DNA of 64,000 nucleotides. Origin: Gluconobacter cadivus. GTDB taxonomy: Bacteria > Pseudomonadota > Alphaproteobacteria > Acetobacterales > Acetobacteraceae. The position numbers and the translations under genes are program-made. Below are positions 63,784 through 64,000 of the stretch, in pieces (within the stretch, counting starts at the first letter, position 1; every line of letters starts with the position of its first letter). The notes beneath the pieces were generated by a model. That model was not told the origin of the DNA and made no database searches. It saw nothing but the letters and a program-made list of their open reading frames with translations. The DNA lies in the NCBI RefSeq assembly GCF_015244745.1, contig NZ_JABCQI010000006.1, forward strand, positions 62,001 through 126,000. The letters are read 5' to 3'.

Positions 63784-63837
63784 GCCTCTCTCCTGGGTAA
63801 GTCCCAGCAGAGAAGCAAGTCGATCTGCGACTAACGC

Positions 63838-64000
63838 TTATTTCTTCAAAATAGTGACGTGTGCGCGCCCAACCTCGATACGCTCACCGAGTGGGCTGAC
63901 TGTGGTGGCCAGAACCTTGTTCCATTCCCGACCGCCCTGCCAGTCCACGGCCTCACCCGGATCGACGCCCGCGCCATAGGTCACGCGCACTCCTGAGGGG
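63838..64000 (-). CDS. Conjugation-cluster gene, C-terminal part, cut by window edge
   Basis: The minus-strand frame enters from beyond the window and ends V-T-Y-G-A-G-V-D-P-G-E-A-V-D-W-Q-G-G, then REWNKVLATTVSPLGERIEV, H-V-T-I-L-K-K and TAA at 63838-63840. About 53 residues are visible. Good codon use and position ahead of the transfer operon support it as real. Family not recognised. Confidence 0.6.
   Translation of the reverse strand, partial: PSGVRVTYGAGVDPGEAVDWQGGREWNKVLATTVSPLGERIEVGRAHVTILKK

Overview
The window looks like part of a large, IS-rich plasmid (or an integrated plasmid) of an acetic acid bacterium, probably Acetobacter or a close relative. This is inferred from a Zymomonas/Acetobacter-type pyruvate decarboxylase, several copies of one IS5-family element plus an IS1031-type IS5 element, mostly GC-rich codon use, and a RepC-type initiator next to an I-type (Dot/Icm-like) conjugation cluster at the right end. 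No rRNA, tRNA or CRISPR array was seen.

Layout. 0.4-3.0 kb: secreted S46 dipeptidyl-peptidase and a MoaB/MogA-type molybdopterin protein. 3.0-4.4 kb: IS110 fragment cut by a decayed IS5 copy. 4.4-10.2 kb: formaldehyde module (glutathione-dependent formaldehyde dehydrogenase, hexulose-phosphate synthase and isomerase, divergent LysR), then a LysR/cupin/SDR/tautomerase group. 10.2-14.5 kb: IS-driven scar with an intact IS5 copy, a truncated vapC with a triplicated vapB/vapC junction, an integrase, a GIY-YIG-like remnant and a frameshifted IS5 copy. 14.6-23.8 kb: an AT-rich, probably foreign citrate block on one strand (LysR, porin, AEC transporter, citG, citX, citF, citE, citD, citC, lipocalin-like gene). 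24.0-28.5 kb: pyruvate decarboxylase with a divergent LysR, set between IS remnants. 28.5-32.4 kb: HigBA-like toxin-antitoxin, a poly-G-interrupted remnant, a DUF4365 nuclease-like gene with an unknown partner, and a divergent HEPN gene; this is the best candidate for an undescribed defence system. 32.6-36.6 kb: GH28 pectinase, an unknown 456-aa protein and a class II Fic protein. 36.7-37.9 kb: decayed IS5 copy. 38-41.7 kb: FdhD, an FdhF/YdeP-type molybdoenzyme and a NarM-like protein. 42-42.9 kb: intact IS1031-type element. 43-52.3 kb: EAL-PAS protein, LysR with malic enzyme and fumarase, metallo-beta-lactamase-fold hydrolase, SDR, LysR, SDR. 52.2-64 kb: plasmid backbone (truncated gene, small membrane protein, GapR-like DUF2312, RepC, origin-like repeats, I-type conjugation genes ending in a gene cut by the window edge).

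The metabolic genes make sense together as an organic-acid and C1 accessory set: citrate uptake and cleavage to acetate and oxaloacetate, malate to pyruvate, malate/fumarate interconversion, pyruvate to acetaldehyde, formaldehyde oxidation or fixation, and a formate-dehydrogenase-like enzyme with accessory and molybdopterin genes. LysR regulators sit beside nearly every module, and two of them (citrate and malate) are visibly paralogous. IS5 copies lie at most module boundaries and separate unrelated half-genes, which suggests that the region was assembled by insertion plus recombination between IS copies.
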